Notes: generated by a model from the sequence alone, not told the origin. Positions 1 through 8,050 are shown, counted from the stretch's first letter. The stretch is 64,000 nucleotides of DNA from Mesorhizobium sp. LSHC420B00 (GCF_000503055.1 NZ_AYVY01000007.1:113061-177060), one strand, 5' to 3'. Translations and numbers: made by a program.

Positions 1-237
1 GCCATCGACGATGACGAGATTGGTCTCGTAGCGATCCGTCTGCAGCCCGTATTTCTTGAACAGCATCTCGCCGAGCGGCGATTGCGCCGTTACGAAATGG
101 AAGTGGCCCTTGCGGTCGAGCTTTACCACCGTCCGCACAAAACCCGAGCACAACACGCAGACGCCGTCGAATACGATCAACGGGCGACTTGATTCGAATT
201 CTGGCGGCTCAGGAGAATGGTTCGGCTTGACGATCAC
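1..237 (-). CDS. DCC-family thiol-disulfide oxidoreductase (DUF393), C-terminus cut by window edge
   Basis: The visible 79 residues contain the family hallmark near the N-terminus, FDGVCVLC, with a CxxC pair at residues 27 and 30 of a thioredoxin-like fold. These proteins (YuxK type) are presumed small thiol oxidoreductases of unknown substrate. The start is taken as GTG at 237, because an in-frame stop lies a few codons upstream; a TTG just before the DCC motif is an alternative. No strong ribosome binding site is visible. The gene runs off the left edge, so about half of the usual 130-140 residues is missing. The family call is firm, the function is not. Confidence 0.8.
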   Translation of the reverse strand, partial: MIVKPNHSPEPPEFESSRPLIVFDGVCVLCSGFVRTVVKLDRKGHFHFVTAQSPLGEMLFKKYGLQTDRYETNLVIVDG

Positions 238-431
238 GTGGCGCCCGGCAGCTGGTGTCAGGCGACACTAAGCCTGCCGGCGGCTGGATCAAAGCCCGGA
301 ATGTTAGAGGCTTGGCGTTGTCGCCCGCCGTCTGTCGGTCAGCGCAGGGCGCTCGGCGCGATAGGTCGTTGACCGGTTGTCGGCGTCGGGCCGGCAGATA
401 CGGCTGTCGTGACGGCTTTCCCTGGTCATCA

Positions 432-578
432 TCAGTGCACGCTGATCCCAAGCGTGTTGCCACGGCGCGCGCAGGCGGGGCCTGGGCCGCGCATGTAATA
501 GCGCTCGGGCCGATAGGTCGGCGCGACGAATTCGCGAATGGCGGCGGCATAGCCGGCGATTTGATTCCAGAAGCTCAT
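432..578 (-). CDS. small hypothetical protein, 48 aa
   Basis: An ATG at 578 opens a 48-codon frame starting MSFWNQIAGYAAA and ending GNTLGISVH. The codons mostly end in G or C like the neighbours, and a weak AGGGA lies about 9 bases before the start. The peptide is basic and aromatic, with no signal peptide or recognised domain. It is transcribed away from the DUF892 gene, with a wide divergent spacer of about 400 bases. I do not recognise a family. It could be a chance frame, but the codon choice and start context make a small gene reasonable. Confidence 0.4.
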   Translation of the reverse strand: MSFWNQIAGYAAAIREFVAPTYRPERYYMRGPGPACARRGNTLGISVH

Positions 579-858
579 TTTACTCGGTCCCTGTCCCGTT
601 TCGGATGTCCCTTCCGAATTGCGGGGATCATAGCGTCCAGGCGTGAATAGTCGGTGAACGCGATGTTAATCTCTGGTCGAAAATGCCTTTGTTCATGGCT
701 GCAATGCGGCTGATTCGCGGTGTTTCCGTGCTGTCCGTCGGCATTTCGCCCAGTGTGACTTTTGCATCACATATGTTTCGCCTGAATGTCGCCGAGGCGC
801 GCGTTTGTTTCACTTTTGCTGCCACGGCGAAATTTCCGTGCACGTGGTCGAAAAACCA

Positions 859-883
859 GGAACCCGCCCGTCAGCCGCACGTT
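859..883 (+). promoter_or_regulatory. EcfG (RpoE2)-type general stress promoter upstream of DUF892 gene
   Basis: GGAAC at 859-863 and CGTT at 880-883 are separated by exactly 16 bases, the consensus geometry of alphaproteobacterial EcfG promoters. It lies about 100 bases before the DUF892 start, and the same element with the same spacing precedes ku. Proteins of the YciF/YciE group are common members of general stress regulons, so element and gene fit. Confidence 0.7.
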
Positions 884-985
884 GATTTCCCAGTGCCGGG
901 ACGAACCGGCTGCGCGGGCTGCAGCTTCCGGCTGGAGCCGCAGCCAAAAATCCGAAACAGCAAGAGCAATGGAAAGGCAAAGGCC

Positions 986-1492
986 ATGGGCTTCTTTTCG
1001 AAGGACATCAAAACACTCGACGATCTCTTCGTGCACACGCTGCGCGACATTTATTACGCCGAGAAACAGATCGAGAAATCGCTGCCGAAGATGATCGACA
1101 AGGCGAGTGATCCGCAGTTGAAAGCCGGCTTTGAGAAGCATCTCGCCCAGACCAAGGGTCATATTCAGCGTGTCGAGCAGGTGTTCGAGCTGCACGGCGT
1201 GAAGGCCAAGGAAGTCGACTGCCCGGCCATCGATGGCATTCTCGAAGAGGCCGATGAGGTCAGCGGCGACATCGCCGACAAGGAGGTCCTCGACGCTGCA
1301 CTGATCGCGTCCGCCCAGGCGGTCGAGCATTATGAGATGACCCGTTACGGCACCTTGATTGCCTGGGCCAAGCAACTGGGCCGCAGCGACTGCGCCAATG
1401 TGTTGGCCAACAACCTCAAGGAGGAACAGGCAACCGACCGCAAGCTTACCGAGATGGCGGAAAGCAAGATCAACCTGCAAGCCGCCGAGTAG
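986..1492 (+). CDS. DUF892 (YciE/YciF) ferritin-like stress protein
   Basis: The 168-residue protein starts MGFFSKDIKTLDDLF and is a four-helix bundle of the ferritin-like superfamily. Acidic and histidine residues recur along the helices, for example in LRDIYYAEKQIEKSLPKM and AVEHYEMTRYG. Length and sequence match YciF/YciE proteins, which are induced by osmotic and other stress; metal binding is presumed and the reaction is unknown. The ATG at 986 follows a purine-rich GGAAAGGCAAAGG stretch. An upstream in-frame extension exists but crosses the promoter element and lacks family similarity. The gene sits directly before ku-ligD but is separated by its own terminator hairpin, so the two are parallel stress units. 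Confidence 0.9.
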   Translation: MGFFSKDIKTLDDLFVHTLRDIYYAEKQIEKSLPKMIDKASDPQLKAGFEKHLAQTKGHIQRVEQVFELHGVKAKEVDCPAIDGILEEADEVSGDIADKEVLDAALIASAQAVEHYEMTRYGTLIAWAKQLGRSDCANVLANNLKEEQATDRKLTEMAESKINLQAAE

Positions 1493-1515
1493 GGCCGCGA
1501 TCGAGAATGGAGTTC

Positions 1516-1551
1516 AGGCAAGGCTGGGCCGAAAGCCCGGACTTGCCTTTT
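1516..1551 (+). terminator. rho-independent terminator after the DUF892 gene
   Basis: AGGCAAG at 1516-1522 pairs with CTTGCCT at 1542-1548. An inner GGGC/GCCC stem closes a CGAAA loop, and TTTT follows at 1548-1551. It lies 24 bases past the DUF892 stop and just before the ku promoter. Confidence 0.7.
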
Positions 1552-1559
1552 GCGCCGCC

Positions 1560-1584
1560 GGAACCGGAACGGACTTTGCCCGTT
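1560..1584 (+). promoter_or_regulatory. EcfG-type general stress promoter driving ku-ligD
   Basis: GGAAC at 1560-1564, a 16-base spacer, and CGTT at 1581-1584 form a full EcfG consensus 34 bases before the ku ATG. The match to the DUF892 promoter in hexamers and spacing argues against chance. Confidence 0.75.
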
Positions 1585-1617
1585 CTCGGTTGAACGTTGT
1601 CGCGCAGGGAGTTTGTC

Positions 1618-2469
1618 ATGGCGCCGCGCCCCGCCTGGAGAGGGTATCTCAAGCTTTCGCTGGTCACCTGCGCGGTCGAAGTGACCAATGGCGTCACCCA
1701 GGCCGAAAAAGTTTCGTTCCGCGTGCTCAACCGCAAGACTGGCAACACTGTCAGGCGCGTCTATGTCGATTCGGCAAGCGGCAAGCCGCTCGATGAAGGC
1801 GACGAGATCAAGGGCTACGAGATCGGCGACGGCGACTTCGTCCAAATCGAGGAGGAGGAGATCGAAGCCGTCCAGATCGAATCCTCGCATACGATGAGCC
1901 TCGACGGGTTCATCGAAAAATCTTCGATCCAGCAGATCTATCTCGACACGCCCTATTATGTGACGCCTGCGGACGATGTCTCGGAAGAGGCTTTTGCCGT
2001 CATCCGCGACGCCATGGCCGCCAAGAAGACGGCGGGCCTTGCCCGCATCGTGCTCTACCGCCGCGAGCGTCCGGTGGTCATCGAGCCGCTGGGCAAGGGC
2101 CTGCTGCTGACGACGCTGCGCTATGGCGATACGGTGCGCAGGCCGGAGATGGTGTTCGGCGACATTAAGCCGGTGACGACCGACGCCGAGATGATCAGGC
2201 TGGCCGAACACATTGTCGATGAGAAACAGGCGAAGTTCGATCCTTCCGAATTCGAGGACAAATACGAAAACGCGCTGATCGAGTTGGTCCGCGCCAAGAA
2301 GGCCGGCAAGAAGGCACCGAAGACCAAGGCAGAACCGCGACCCTCCAACGTCGTCAATCTCTTCGATGCACTGAAGAAGAGCCTTTCGTCGGAGGCCAGC
2401 CCGCCGGCAAAGGCCAGACGCCCGGCAAAAGGCGCCAAGTCCAAAGCCGCCCGGCGCAAATCGGCTTAG
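1618..2469 (+). CDS. ku: Ku protein of bacterial non-homologous end joining
   Basis: The 283-residue protein has the bacterial Ku core fold from its start (APRPAWRGYLKLSLV) to about residue 215. A lysine/alanine-rich tail of the type that binds DNA follows. Ku forms a homodimeric ring on double-strand break ends and recruits LigD. The ATG at 1618 is preferred over an upstream TTG because AGGGAG lies 7-10 bases before it and homologues begin here. The ligD start follows 9 bases after the stop, so the two are co-transcribed, most likely from the EcfG-type promoter at 1560. Rhizobia often carry several ku copies; this one looks like a stress-induced copy. Confidence 0.95.
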   Translation: MAPRPAWRGYLKLSLVTCAVEVTNGVTQAEKVSFRVLNRKTGNTVRRVYVDSASGKPLDEGDEIKGYEIGDGDFVQIEEEEIEAVQIESSHTMSLDGFIEKSSIQQIYLDTPYYVTPADDVSEEAFAVIRDAMAAKKTAGLARIVLYRRERPVVIEPLGKGLLLTTLRYGDTVRRPEMVFGDIKPVTTDAEMIRLAEHIVDEKQAKFDPSEFEDKYENALIELVRAKKAGKKAPKTKAEPRPSNVVNLFDALKKSLSSEASPPAKARRPAKGAKSKAARRKSA

Positions 2470-2478
2470 GATCAGACC

Positions 2479-4980
2479 ATGGCCGGCCTCGAGCAATATC
2501 ACGCCAAGCGCGATTTCAAGAAGACCGCCGAACCGGCCGGTAAGCTCGCGCGCGGCAAGAAAGCCGTGCCGGGTGGCATCTTCGTCGTCCACAAGCATGC
2601 CGCCACCAGGCTTCACTACGACCTTCGCCTTGAGCATGGCGGCGTGCTGTGGAGCTGGGCGGTGACGCGAGGCCCGAGCCTCGACCCGCATGAGAAGCGG
2701 CTCGCCGTGCATGTCGAGGACCACCCGTTCGACTATGCGCCGTTCGAAGGCACAATCCCCAAGGGCCAATATGGCGGCGGCTCGGTCATTGTCTGGGACG
2801 AAGGCACGTGGGTCCCCGAAGGCGACCCTGCCAAAGGGATGAAGAAAGGCCATATCAATTTCGAACTGCATGGCCACAAATTGCATGGCGCCTGGCATCT
2901 GGTGCGGCTGAAGCCGCGGCCCGGCGAAAAACGCGACAACTGGCTGCTGATCAAGTCCGACGATGCCGCCGCGCGTCCCGGTGAGGACATTTTGCAGGAG
3001 GCGCCGCAATCGGTGAAATCCGGCCTGACCATCGAGGACGTCGGCGAAGGCAAGACCGCCGACGGCAAGAAGCCAAGCGTCTGGCAGTCCGACAGGCCGG
3101 CCGCCGGCAAAGCGAAGGCTGTCGCGGCAAGGCGGCTCGAATTCGTCGAGCCGGCGCTCGCCACGCTGGAGCGGGACGCCCCGCCCGGTAAGGACTGGCT
3201 GCATGAGGTGAAGTTCGACGGCTATCGCATGCAGGCGCAGCTTGCCGGTACCGAGGTGCGGCTTTTGACACGCACCGGCCTCGACTGGACCGACAAATTC
3301 GGTGGCTCAATTGTCGCGGCACTTGGCGGCCTGAAATGTACCGATGCCGTCATCGACGGCGAAATCGTCGTGCTGGCGGATAATGGCGTGTCGTCCTTTT
3401 CGCTGCTTCAGCAAGATCTGTCGGCGGGCCGTACGGACCGTTTCATCTACTATGTCTTCGACCTGTTGCAGCTCAATGGTCAAGACATCCGTTCCGAGCC
3501 GCTGGTCGAGCGCAAGGAAAGGCTGCGCAGCCTGCTCGCCGGACAGACCGAAGAGCAGGCCGTGCGCTTCAGCGACCACTTTGCCGAGCCCGGCAAGATC
3601 ATGCTGGAGCATGCTTGCCGCCTGGGCCTCGAAGGCGTCGTCTCCAAGCGTGCCGATGCGCCCTACCGCAGCGGCCGTGTTCCCTCGTGGGTGAAGTCGA
3701 AATGCACGGCGCGCCAGGAATTCGTCATCGGCGGCTACACGCCGTCGGACAAGACCGGGCGTGGCCTGCGCTCGCTGCTGGTCGGCTATCACGAGGGCGG
3801 CAAGCTGCGCTATGCCGGCCGCGTCGGCACCGGCTTCACGGCCAAAGGCACCAACGAGCTGAAGAAAAGGCTTGATGCGCTGAAGACGACAACCTCGCCC
3901 TTCGACAGCGCGGTGCCAAGAGGCAAGGGGCTGGTCTGGGTCAAGCCCGAACTTGTCGGCGAAGTGGAGTTTCGCAGTTGGACGTCGGACCGTATAATAC
4001 GCCACGCGTCCTTCCAGGGATTGCGCGAGGACAAGCCGGCGGAGGAAGTCGTGCAGGAGAAACCGAAAGCACGCTCAGCCACGGCAGAGCCGAAGCCAAA
4101 GCCCGCCAAAACCGCAGGCGCGGCGAAAACCTCGGTTACGCTGTCCCGCCCTGACAAGCTTCTGTGGCCCGAGGAGAACGTATCGAAGCAGGATCTGGTC
4201 GATCACTACGCGCTGGTCTGGCCGCGCATGAAGCAGTTCGTCATCAACCGGCCGCTCAGCCTCGTGCGGGCGCCGGACGGTGTCGGCGGCCAACGCTTCT
4301 TCCAGAAGCATGCCTCGGCCGGCATGCACGACAAGATCGCCGTGATGAAGGATCCGACCGACGGCGAGGAGATATTGTTCATCCGCGATTTCGACGGTCT
4401 CGTGGCACTGGTGCAACTGGGCGTCGTCGAGATCCATATTTGGGGCTCGACCACCGACGAGCTGGAAAAGCCCGACCAGATCATCTTCGATCTCGATCCC
4501 GACGAGGGCGTCGACGTGAAGGCGGTGCGCGCGGCGGCACTCGACATCCGCGGCCGGCTCGACGAACTGTCCCTGCCGAATTTCGTCAAGACCTCGGGGG
4601 GCAAGGGCTACCACGTCGTCGTGCCGCTGAAGCCGTCGGCGGATTGGGACGAGGTCAAGGGCTTCGCCCATGAGTTCGCCCGAGCGCTCGAACAGGCCGC
4701 ACCCGACCGGTACACGGCGACGCTGTCGAAGAAGGCACGCACGGGCAGGATTTTCGTCGATTATCTGCGCAACGGCCGCGGCGCCACCACCGTCGCCCCC
4801 TATTCGTCGCGCGCCAAAAAGGGCGCCACGGTATCGATGCCGGTGACCTGGGCGGAGATCGAGGCCGGATTGCCGCCCAACGCCTTTCCGATCGGCGACA
4901 AGACGACGCTGAAGCGGCTCGGGCAAGCCGACCCCTGGGCGGATTTTTTCAAGCAGGCCAAGCTGCTCAAGCGCGACTAG
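2479..4980 (+). CDS. ligD: multifunctional ATP-dependent DNA ligase LigD
   Basis: The 833 residues hold all three LigD modules in the order phosphoesterase, ligase, polymerase. The 3'-phosphoesterase spans about residues 30-185, with metal-site candidates H40, H46, D48 and H82. The ligase domain spans about 215-520, with the adenylated lysine at K245 in EVKFDGYR. The primase-like polymerase spans about 550-833, with metal aspartates in IIFDLDPDEG (D671, D673). A proline/lysine linker around residues 525-550 joins the last two. The enzyme trims, fills and seals broken ends held by Ku. Order and length match the Pseudomonas/rhizobial type, not the mycobacterial polymerase-first type. All catalytic motifs look intact. 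Confidence 0.96.
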   Translation: MAGLEQYHAKRDFKKTAEPAGKLARGKKAVPGGIFVVHKHAATRLHYDLRLEHGGVLWSWAVTRGPSLDPHEKRLAVHVEDHPFDYAPFEGTIPKGQYGGGSVIVWDEGTWVPEGDPAKGMKKGHINFELHGHKLHGAWHLVRLKPRPGEKRDNWLLIKSDDAAARPGEDILQEAPQSVKSGLTIEDVGEGKTADGKKPSVWQSDRPAAGKAKAVAARRLEFVEPALATLERDAPPGKDWLHEVKFDGYRMQAQLAGTEVRLLTRTGLDWTDKFGGSIVAALGGLKCTDAVIDGEIVVLADNGVSSFSLLQQDLSAGRTDRFIYYVFDLLQLNGQDIRSEPLVERKERLRSLLAGQTEEQAVRFSDHFAEPGKIMLEHACRLGLEGVVSKRADAPYRSGRVPSWVKSKCTARQEFVIGGYTPSDKTGRGLRSLLVGYHEGGKLRYAGRVGTGFTAKGTNELKKRLDALKTTTSPFDSAVPRGKGLVWVKPELVGEVEFRSWTSDRIIRHASFQGLREDKPAEEVVQEKPKARSATAEPKPKPAKTAGAAKTSVTLSRPDKLLWPEENVSKQDLVDHYALVWPRMKQFVINRPLSLVRAPDGVGGQRFFQKHASAGMHDKIAVMKDPTDGEEILFIRDFDGLVALVQLGVVEIHIWGSTTDELEKPDQIIFDLDPDEGVDVKAVRAAALDIRGRLDELSLPNFVKTSGGKGYHVVVPLKPSADWDEVKGFAHEFARALEQAAPDRYTATLSKKARTGRIFVDYLRNGRGATTVAPYSSRAKKGATVSMPVTWAEIEAGLPPNAFPIGDKTTLKRLGQADPWADFFKQAKLLKRD

Positions 4981-5160
4981 TGCATGTCGCGCAAAAGTGT
5001 GCAGCGGTTTTGCGATAACGACATGCATCAAAACAAGGACCTAAAGCGCATCGCATGAGGCCGGTCGAACGCGACGCGCTTTAAAGCAATTCCAGGAAAA
5101 GTATGAAAAGGTTTTCCGTCCGGAATTGCGTCAAAACAAAAAGACAGAGCGGTTCGGCGT
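4981..5160. repeat. mosaic of rhizobial intergenic palindromes
   Basis: The whole ligD-arsR spacer is made of inverted repeats. TGCATGTCG at 4981-4989 pairs with CGACATGCA at 5019-5027, and GCAATTCC at 5086-5093 pairs with GGAATTGC at 5122-5129 around a GGAAAAG...TTTTCC core. Such units recur in rhizobial intergenic DNA. Here they separate two convergent genes and may act as a terminator. Confidence 0.65.
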
Positions 5161-5204
5161 TTCCGTGAAACGACGAATGCGTACTAGCGCGTCGAAGCGA
5201 TCTG

Positions 5205-5879
5205 TCAGGCGAGAAACGTGTTCTCGAAGGCCTGCTTGCCTGCCGGTGAAAAGATCACGGCACGGCTGTCCTTCTCGCGCCGCGCCCATTTCTCGGCGAG
5301 GATCTTGTCGAGAATGGCGGCGCCCAGCGTGCCGGCAAGGTGCGAACGCCGCACGCTCCAGTCGAGGCACGCCCGGCACACCGGTCGCCGCGCTTTGGTA
5401 TGGATGTCGATGCCGATCGCGGCGAAATGCGAGGCGGCCGACGGCCCAAGCTGGATCTCCTTGTCGTCGCGCAGGAGCACTTGTCGAGCGACAAGACGCT
5501 CCAGCATCGCCACCGCCTGCTCGCCGGCGAGGTGGTCGTAGCAGACCCGCGCCACGCGCATGGCCGCGTCGCGAGGGCCGGGTCGCACCCTCTGCGGCCC
5601 GACAGCAGCAGCGACGCCGGTGATGGCTTCGATCATTCCTGCCACCTGCGGGCCGGCGAGGCCGTAATAGCGGTGCCGTCCCTGGCTCGCCAGCGTCAGC
5701 AGCCCGCCTTCCATCAGCTTCGATAGATGGGAGCTCGCTGTCGGAAGCGACACGCCGGCTTCGAGTGCCAGTTCGCTCGCCGTCAGTGCTGTGCCGCCCA
5801 TCAGTGCGGACAGCATGTTTGCCCGCGCCGGATCGCCGACCAGGCTGGCAATGCGGGCTATGTCAGGGCCTTCGCGCAT
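5205..5879 (-). CDS. ArsR-family winged-helix transcriptional regulator
   Basis: The 224-residue protein has an ArsR-type winged helix at about residues 5-80, with the recognition helix in LEAGVSLPTASSHLSKLM and the wing in GRHRYYGLAG. The longer C-terminal half carries the CRACLDWS segment seen in a subgroup of ArsR-like regulators in Rhizobiales. The lone CxxC there could be a sensor site, but that is inference. The gene is divergent from the DUF1127 gene across 68 bases, so it probably controls that promoter and its own. The start has GAGGAA just upstream. Confidence 0.88.
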   Translation of the reverse strand: MREGPDIARIASLVGDPARANMLSALMGGTALTASELALEAGVSLPTASSHLSKLMEGGLLTLASQGRHRYYGLAGPQVAGMIEAITGVAAAVGPQRVRPGPRDAAMRVARVCYDHLAGEQAVAMLERLVARQVLLRDDKEIQLGPSAASHFAAIGIDIHTKARRPVCRACLDWSVRRSHLAGTLGAAILDKILAEKWARREKDSRAVIFSPAGKQAFENTFLA

Positions 5880-5947
5880 AGTTCGTTCCTCATCGAAGCA
5901 TCCTCGTCAGACAAGCATTAATCTCGATGCAAATCAAGGAGACGACG

Positions 5948-6181
5948 ATGCCTGCAAGGACCATTCTCAGCGCCGCGCCTGCTCGCCGGCCGTTCCCGTT
6001 AATTGTCTTGCGCCGCTTGCGGCTGTGGCTCCTGAAGCGGTGGTACGACCGTCATTCGCAGCGCCTCGATCTCGCCGAAATCGACGATCATCTGCTGCGT
6101 GACCTTGGCCTGACACCCGAAGACGTCCGTCGCGAATACGCGAAATCCTTCTGGCAGCATGATCAGCGAGGGATTGCCTAG
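5948..6181 (+). CDS. DUF1127 small protein
   Basis: This 77-residue basic protein has the DUF1127 (YjiS-like) C-terminal motif, here LAEIDDHLLRDLGLTPEDVRREY, after an arginine-rich amphipathic stretch. Such proteins are abundant in rhizobia, and some act in RNA-linked control of phosphate and carbon metabolism. The ATG at 5948 has AAGGAG six bases upstream; an earlier in-frame ATG at 5927 has none. The gene is divergent from the ArsR regulator and runs toward the NIPSNAP and monooxygenase genes, with which it may form a transcript. Confidence 0.85.
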   Translation: MPARTILSAAPARRPFPLIVLRRLRLWLLKRWYDRHSQRLDLAEIDDHLLRDLGLTPEDVRREYAKSFWQHDQRGIA

Positions 6182-6257
6182 CATATCGATCTTCGGAACG
6201 TTTCGACCCGGCTCGAACTGTGGTCGCAAGAAACATCCACCCGCCAAGGAGGCGAAA

Positions 6258-6590
6258 ATGACCATTACCTGCTTCATCCGCTACGAGATCGATCCGTTCG
6301 GCAAGGCGGCGTTCGAGGAATATGCCCGCAATTGGGGGCAGGCGATCCCGCGCTGCGGCGCCGATCTGATCGGCTATTTCGCGCCGCACGAAGGCTCGGC
6401 CACCACGGCTTATGCCGCCTACAACATCGACAGTCTTGCGGCCTACGAAGTCTACCGCGCCCGGCTCGCCGCCGATCCCGCCGGCAAGGCGAATTACGAG
6501 TTCGCCCGGCGGGAAAAATTCATCCTGAAGGAGGATCGCATCTTCCTCAAGCTGGCCTCCGCGCCGCATGGTCCTTTGGTGAAGCCATGA
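6258..6590 (+). CDS. NIPSNAP-family protein
   Basis: This 110-residue protein of ferredoxin-like (dimeric alpha-beta barrel) type starts MTITCFIRYEIDPFGKAAFE and matches bacterial NIPSNAP proteins in length and in its YARNWGQAIPRCGADLIGY segment. Bacterial members have no established reaction. The ATG has a strong AAGGAGG five bases upstream. Its stop overlaps the ATG of the next gene (ATGA), showing translational coupling to a second barrel protein of similar fold, so the pair may form one functional unit. Confidence 0.85.
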   Translation: MTITCFIRYEIDPFGKAAFEEYARNWGQAIPRCGADLIGYFAPHEGSATTAYAAYNIDSLAAYEVYRARLAADPAGKANYEFARREKFILKEDRIFLKLASAPHGPLVKP

Positions 6591-6931
6591 TCGCCGTCAT
6601 CTTCGAGGTCGAGCCGGCGGCGGGCAAGCGCGAAGCCTACCTCGGCATCGCCGCCGACCTGCGGCCGCTGCTCGACGGCATCGACGGTTTCCTGTCGATC
6701 GAGCGCTTCCAGAGCCTTGCCGATCCGAACCGCATCCTGTCGCTGTCCTTCTGGCGCGACGAGGAAGCGGTGAAGGCCTGGCGCAACACGCAGGAACATC
6801 GGCAGGCCCAGAAAGCCGGGCGCGGCGGTATCTTTGCCGACTATCGTTTGCGCATCGCCCACGTCGTGCGCGACTACGGCCTGACCGAACGCGCCGAGGC
6901 GCCAGCAGACAGCCGGGTGGTGAACGGATAG
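6587..6931 (+). CDS. antibiotic biosynthesis monooxygenase (ABM)-family protein
   Basis: This 114-residue dimeric alpha-beta barrel protein contains the family pattern of a central strand and helix followed by LSLSFWRDEEAVKAWRN and a HRQAQKAGR segment. ABM proteins include small cofactor-free oxygenases and heme-degrading enzymes, but most members have no known substrate. The start ATG overlaps the stop of the NIPSNAP gene by four bases. Nothing in the sequence fixes a substrate. Confidence 0.85.
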   Translation: MIAVIFEVEPAAGKREAYLGIAADLRPLLDGIDGFLSIERFQSLADPNRILSLSFWRDEEAVKAWRNTQEHRQAQKAGRGGIFADYRLRIAHVVRDYGLTERAEAPADSRVVNG

Positions 6932-6937
6932 GGGCTG

Positions 6938-7921
6938 CTATGCATTCCCGATCAGCACCCCTGCCGCAAACACCAGCGCGCCACCCAGCACCACCTGGAA
7001 GGCGGCGCGCCAGAATGGCGTCTGCATATAGCGGTTCTGCACGAAGGCGATCGCCCACAGCTCGAAGAAAACCACCACGGCGGCGACAATGGTCGCCGTC
7101 CAGAAAAGCGGGATGAGATAGGGCAGCGCATGGCCGAGCCCGCCCAGCGTTGTCATGACGCCGACGGTCAGACCGCGTTTTGCCGGCGAGCCGCGGCCCG
7201 ACAACTTACCGTCGTCGGAGGCCACTTCGGTGAAACCCATCGAGATGCCGGCGCCGATCGAGGCAGCAAGCCCGACCAGAAAGGTCTGGAACGTGTCGTG
7301 CGTGGCAAAGGCGGCGGCAAAGATCGGCGCCAGTGTTGACACCGACCCATCCATCAGCCCCGCCAGCCCCGGTTGTACGTAGGTCAGGATGAACTGGCGC
7401 TGCTCGGCCGCCGCCTCTTCGTCCTTGACCGCGCCCGGCACATGCTTTTGTTCGAGCCGCTGCGCTAGTGTCTCGTGGCCCTGTTCTGCGATCGCCAGAT
7501 CGTCGAGCAGCTTTCGCGTCGACGCATCGCCTGTGCGCTTGGCCGCCTCGACATAGAACAGGTAGGCCTGCCGCTCCATGGCCTCGGCTTGGCTGCGCAC
7601 ATGATCGACGCCGAGCGGCCTCACCAGCCAGTCCGGTTTGCGCTCGTAATAACCCTTCACATGTTCGCGCCGGATCAGCGGTATCCGCTCGCCGAAACGC
7701 TTGCGGTAAAGCTCGATCAGTGAATCGCGATGGCCGTCCTCTTCCTCCGCCATCTCTTCGAACACTTTGGCCGATTGCGGAAAGCTTTCCGCCAGCCCGT
7801 CGGCATAGGCGCGATAGATGCGCCCGTCATCCTCCTCGGAGGAGATGGCGAGCGCCAGGATCTCCTGCTCCGAGAGCGATTCAAAGGAACGGCGGCCGAG
7901 GCCGAAAACGCGGGAAAGCAT
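6938..7921 (-). CDS. mbfA: membrane-bound ferritin-like iron exporter MbfA
   Basis: The 327 residues join a rubrerythrin/ferritin-like N-terminal domain (about 1-160, with EEEDGHRDSL and EQGHETLAQ metal-site helices) to a VIT1/CCC1 membrane domain (about 175-327, several membrane helices). This fusion is the MbfA family of rhizobia, which exports iron from the cytoplasm and protects against iron-catalysed peroxide damage. Just upstream is a 23-base palindrome of the Irr operator type, as known for mbfA in Bradyrhizobium and Agrobacterium; expression should therefore fall when iron is scarce and rise when it is plentiful. The gene converges with the ABM gene 6 bases away. Confidence 0.93.
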   Translation of the reverse strand: MLSRVFGLGRRSFESLSEQEILALAISSEEDDGRIYRAYADGLAESFPQSAKVFEEMAEEEDGHRDSLIELYRKRFGERIPLIRREHVKGYYERKPDWLVRPLGVDHVRSQAEAMERQAYLFYVEAAKRTGDASTRKLLDDLAIAEQGHETLAQRLEQKHVPGAVKDEEAAAEQRQFILTYVQPGLAGLMDGSVSTLAPIFAAAFATHDTFQTFLVGLAASIGAGISMGFTEVASDDGKLSGRGSPAKRGLTVGVMTTLGGLGHALPYLIPLFWTATIVAAVVVFFELWAIAFVQNRYMQTPFWRAAFQVVLGGALVFAAGVLIGNA

Positions 7922-7934
7922 GAGAAATTCACCC

Positions 7935-7957
7935 TAGTTTAGAATAGTTCTAAACTA
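7935..7957 (-). promoter_or_regulatory. Irr-type iron control element upstream of mbfA
   Basis: This perfect inverted repeat has ten-base arms (TAGTTTAGAA and TTCTAAACTA) around a three-base centre, starting 14 bases before the mbfA ATG. It contains the core TTTAGAA-N3-TTCTAAA recognised by the rhizobial regulator Irr, and its placement over or near the promoter fits repression. Confidence 0.8.
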
Positions 7958-8050
7958 TGACCTTGCACGTCGCCGGTCAATCGTGCGTGCTCCACTCATG
8001 CTCAAAAGCTACAGATTTCGAAACCTCGAGCAGGTCGTCGTTTGCTATCG

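Noticed and set aside
628..843. 71-codon minus-strand frame between the small hypothetical gene and DUF892
   Set aside because: Start is GTG without a ribosome binding site, codon choice is not like neighbours, and no motif is seen.
1345..3204. 619-codon open frame on the minus strand across ku-ligD
   Set aside because: It is antisense to two clear genes, has no family similarity or start context, and arises from GC-rich codon bias, as do the long antisense frames at 30981-32714, 37151-38824 and 44571-46298.
6186..6220. GGAACGTT motif as a third EcfG promoter before the NIPSNAP gene
   Set aside because: GGAAC is present but CGTT does not occur at 16-17 bases downstream.
6159..6257. N-terminal extension of the NIPSNAP gene
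   Set aside because: ATG at 6258 has an ideal AAGGAGG, and the extension overlaps the DUF1127 stop with no similarity to the family.
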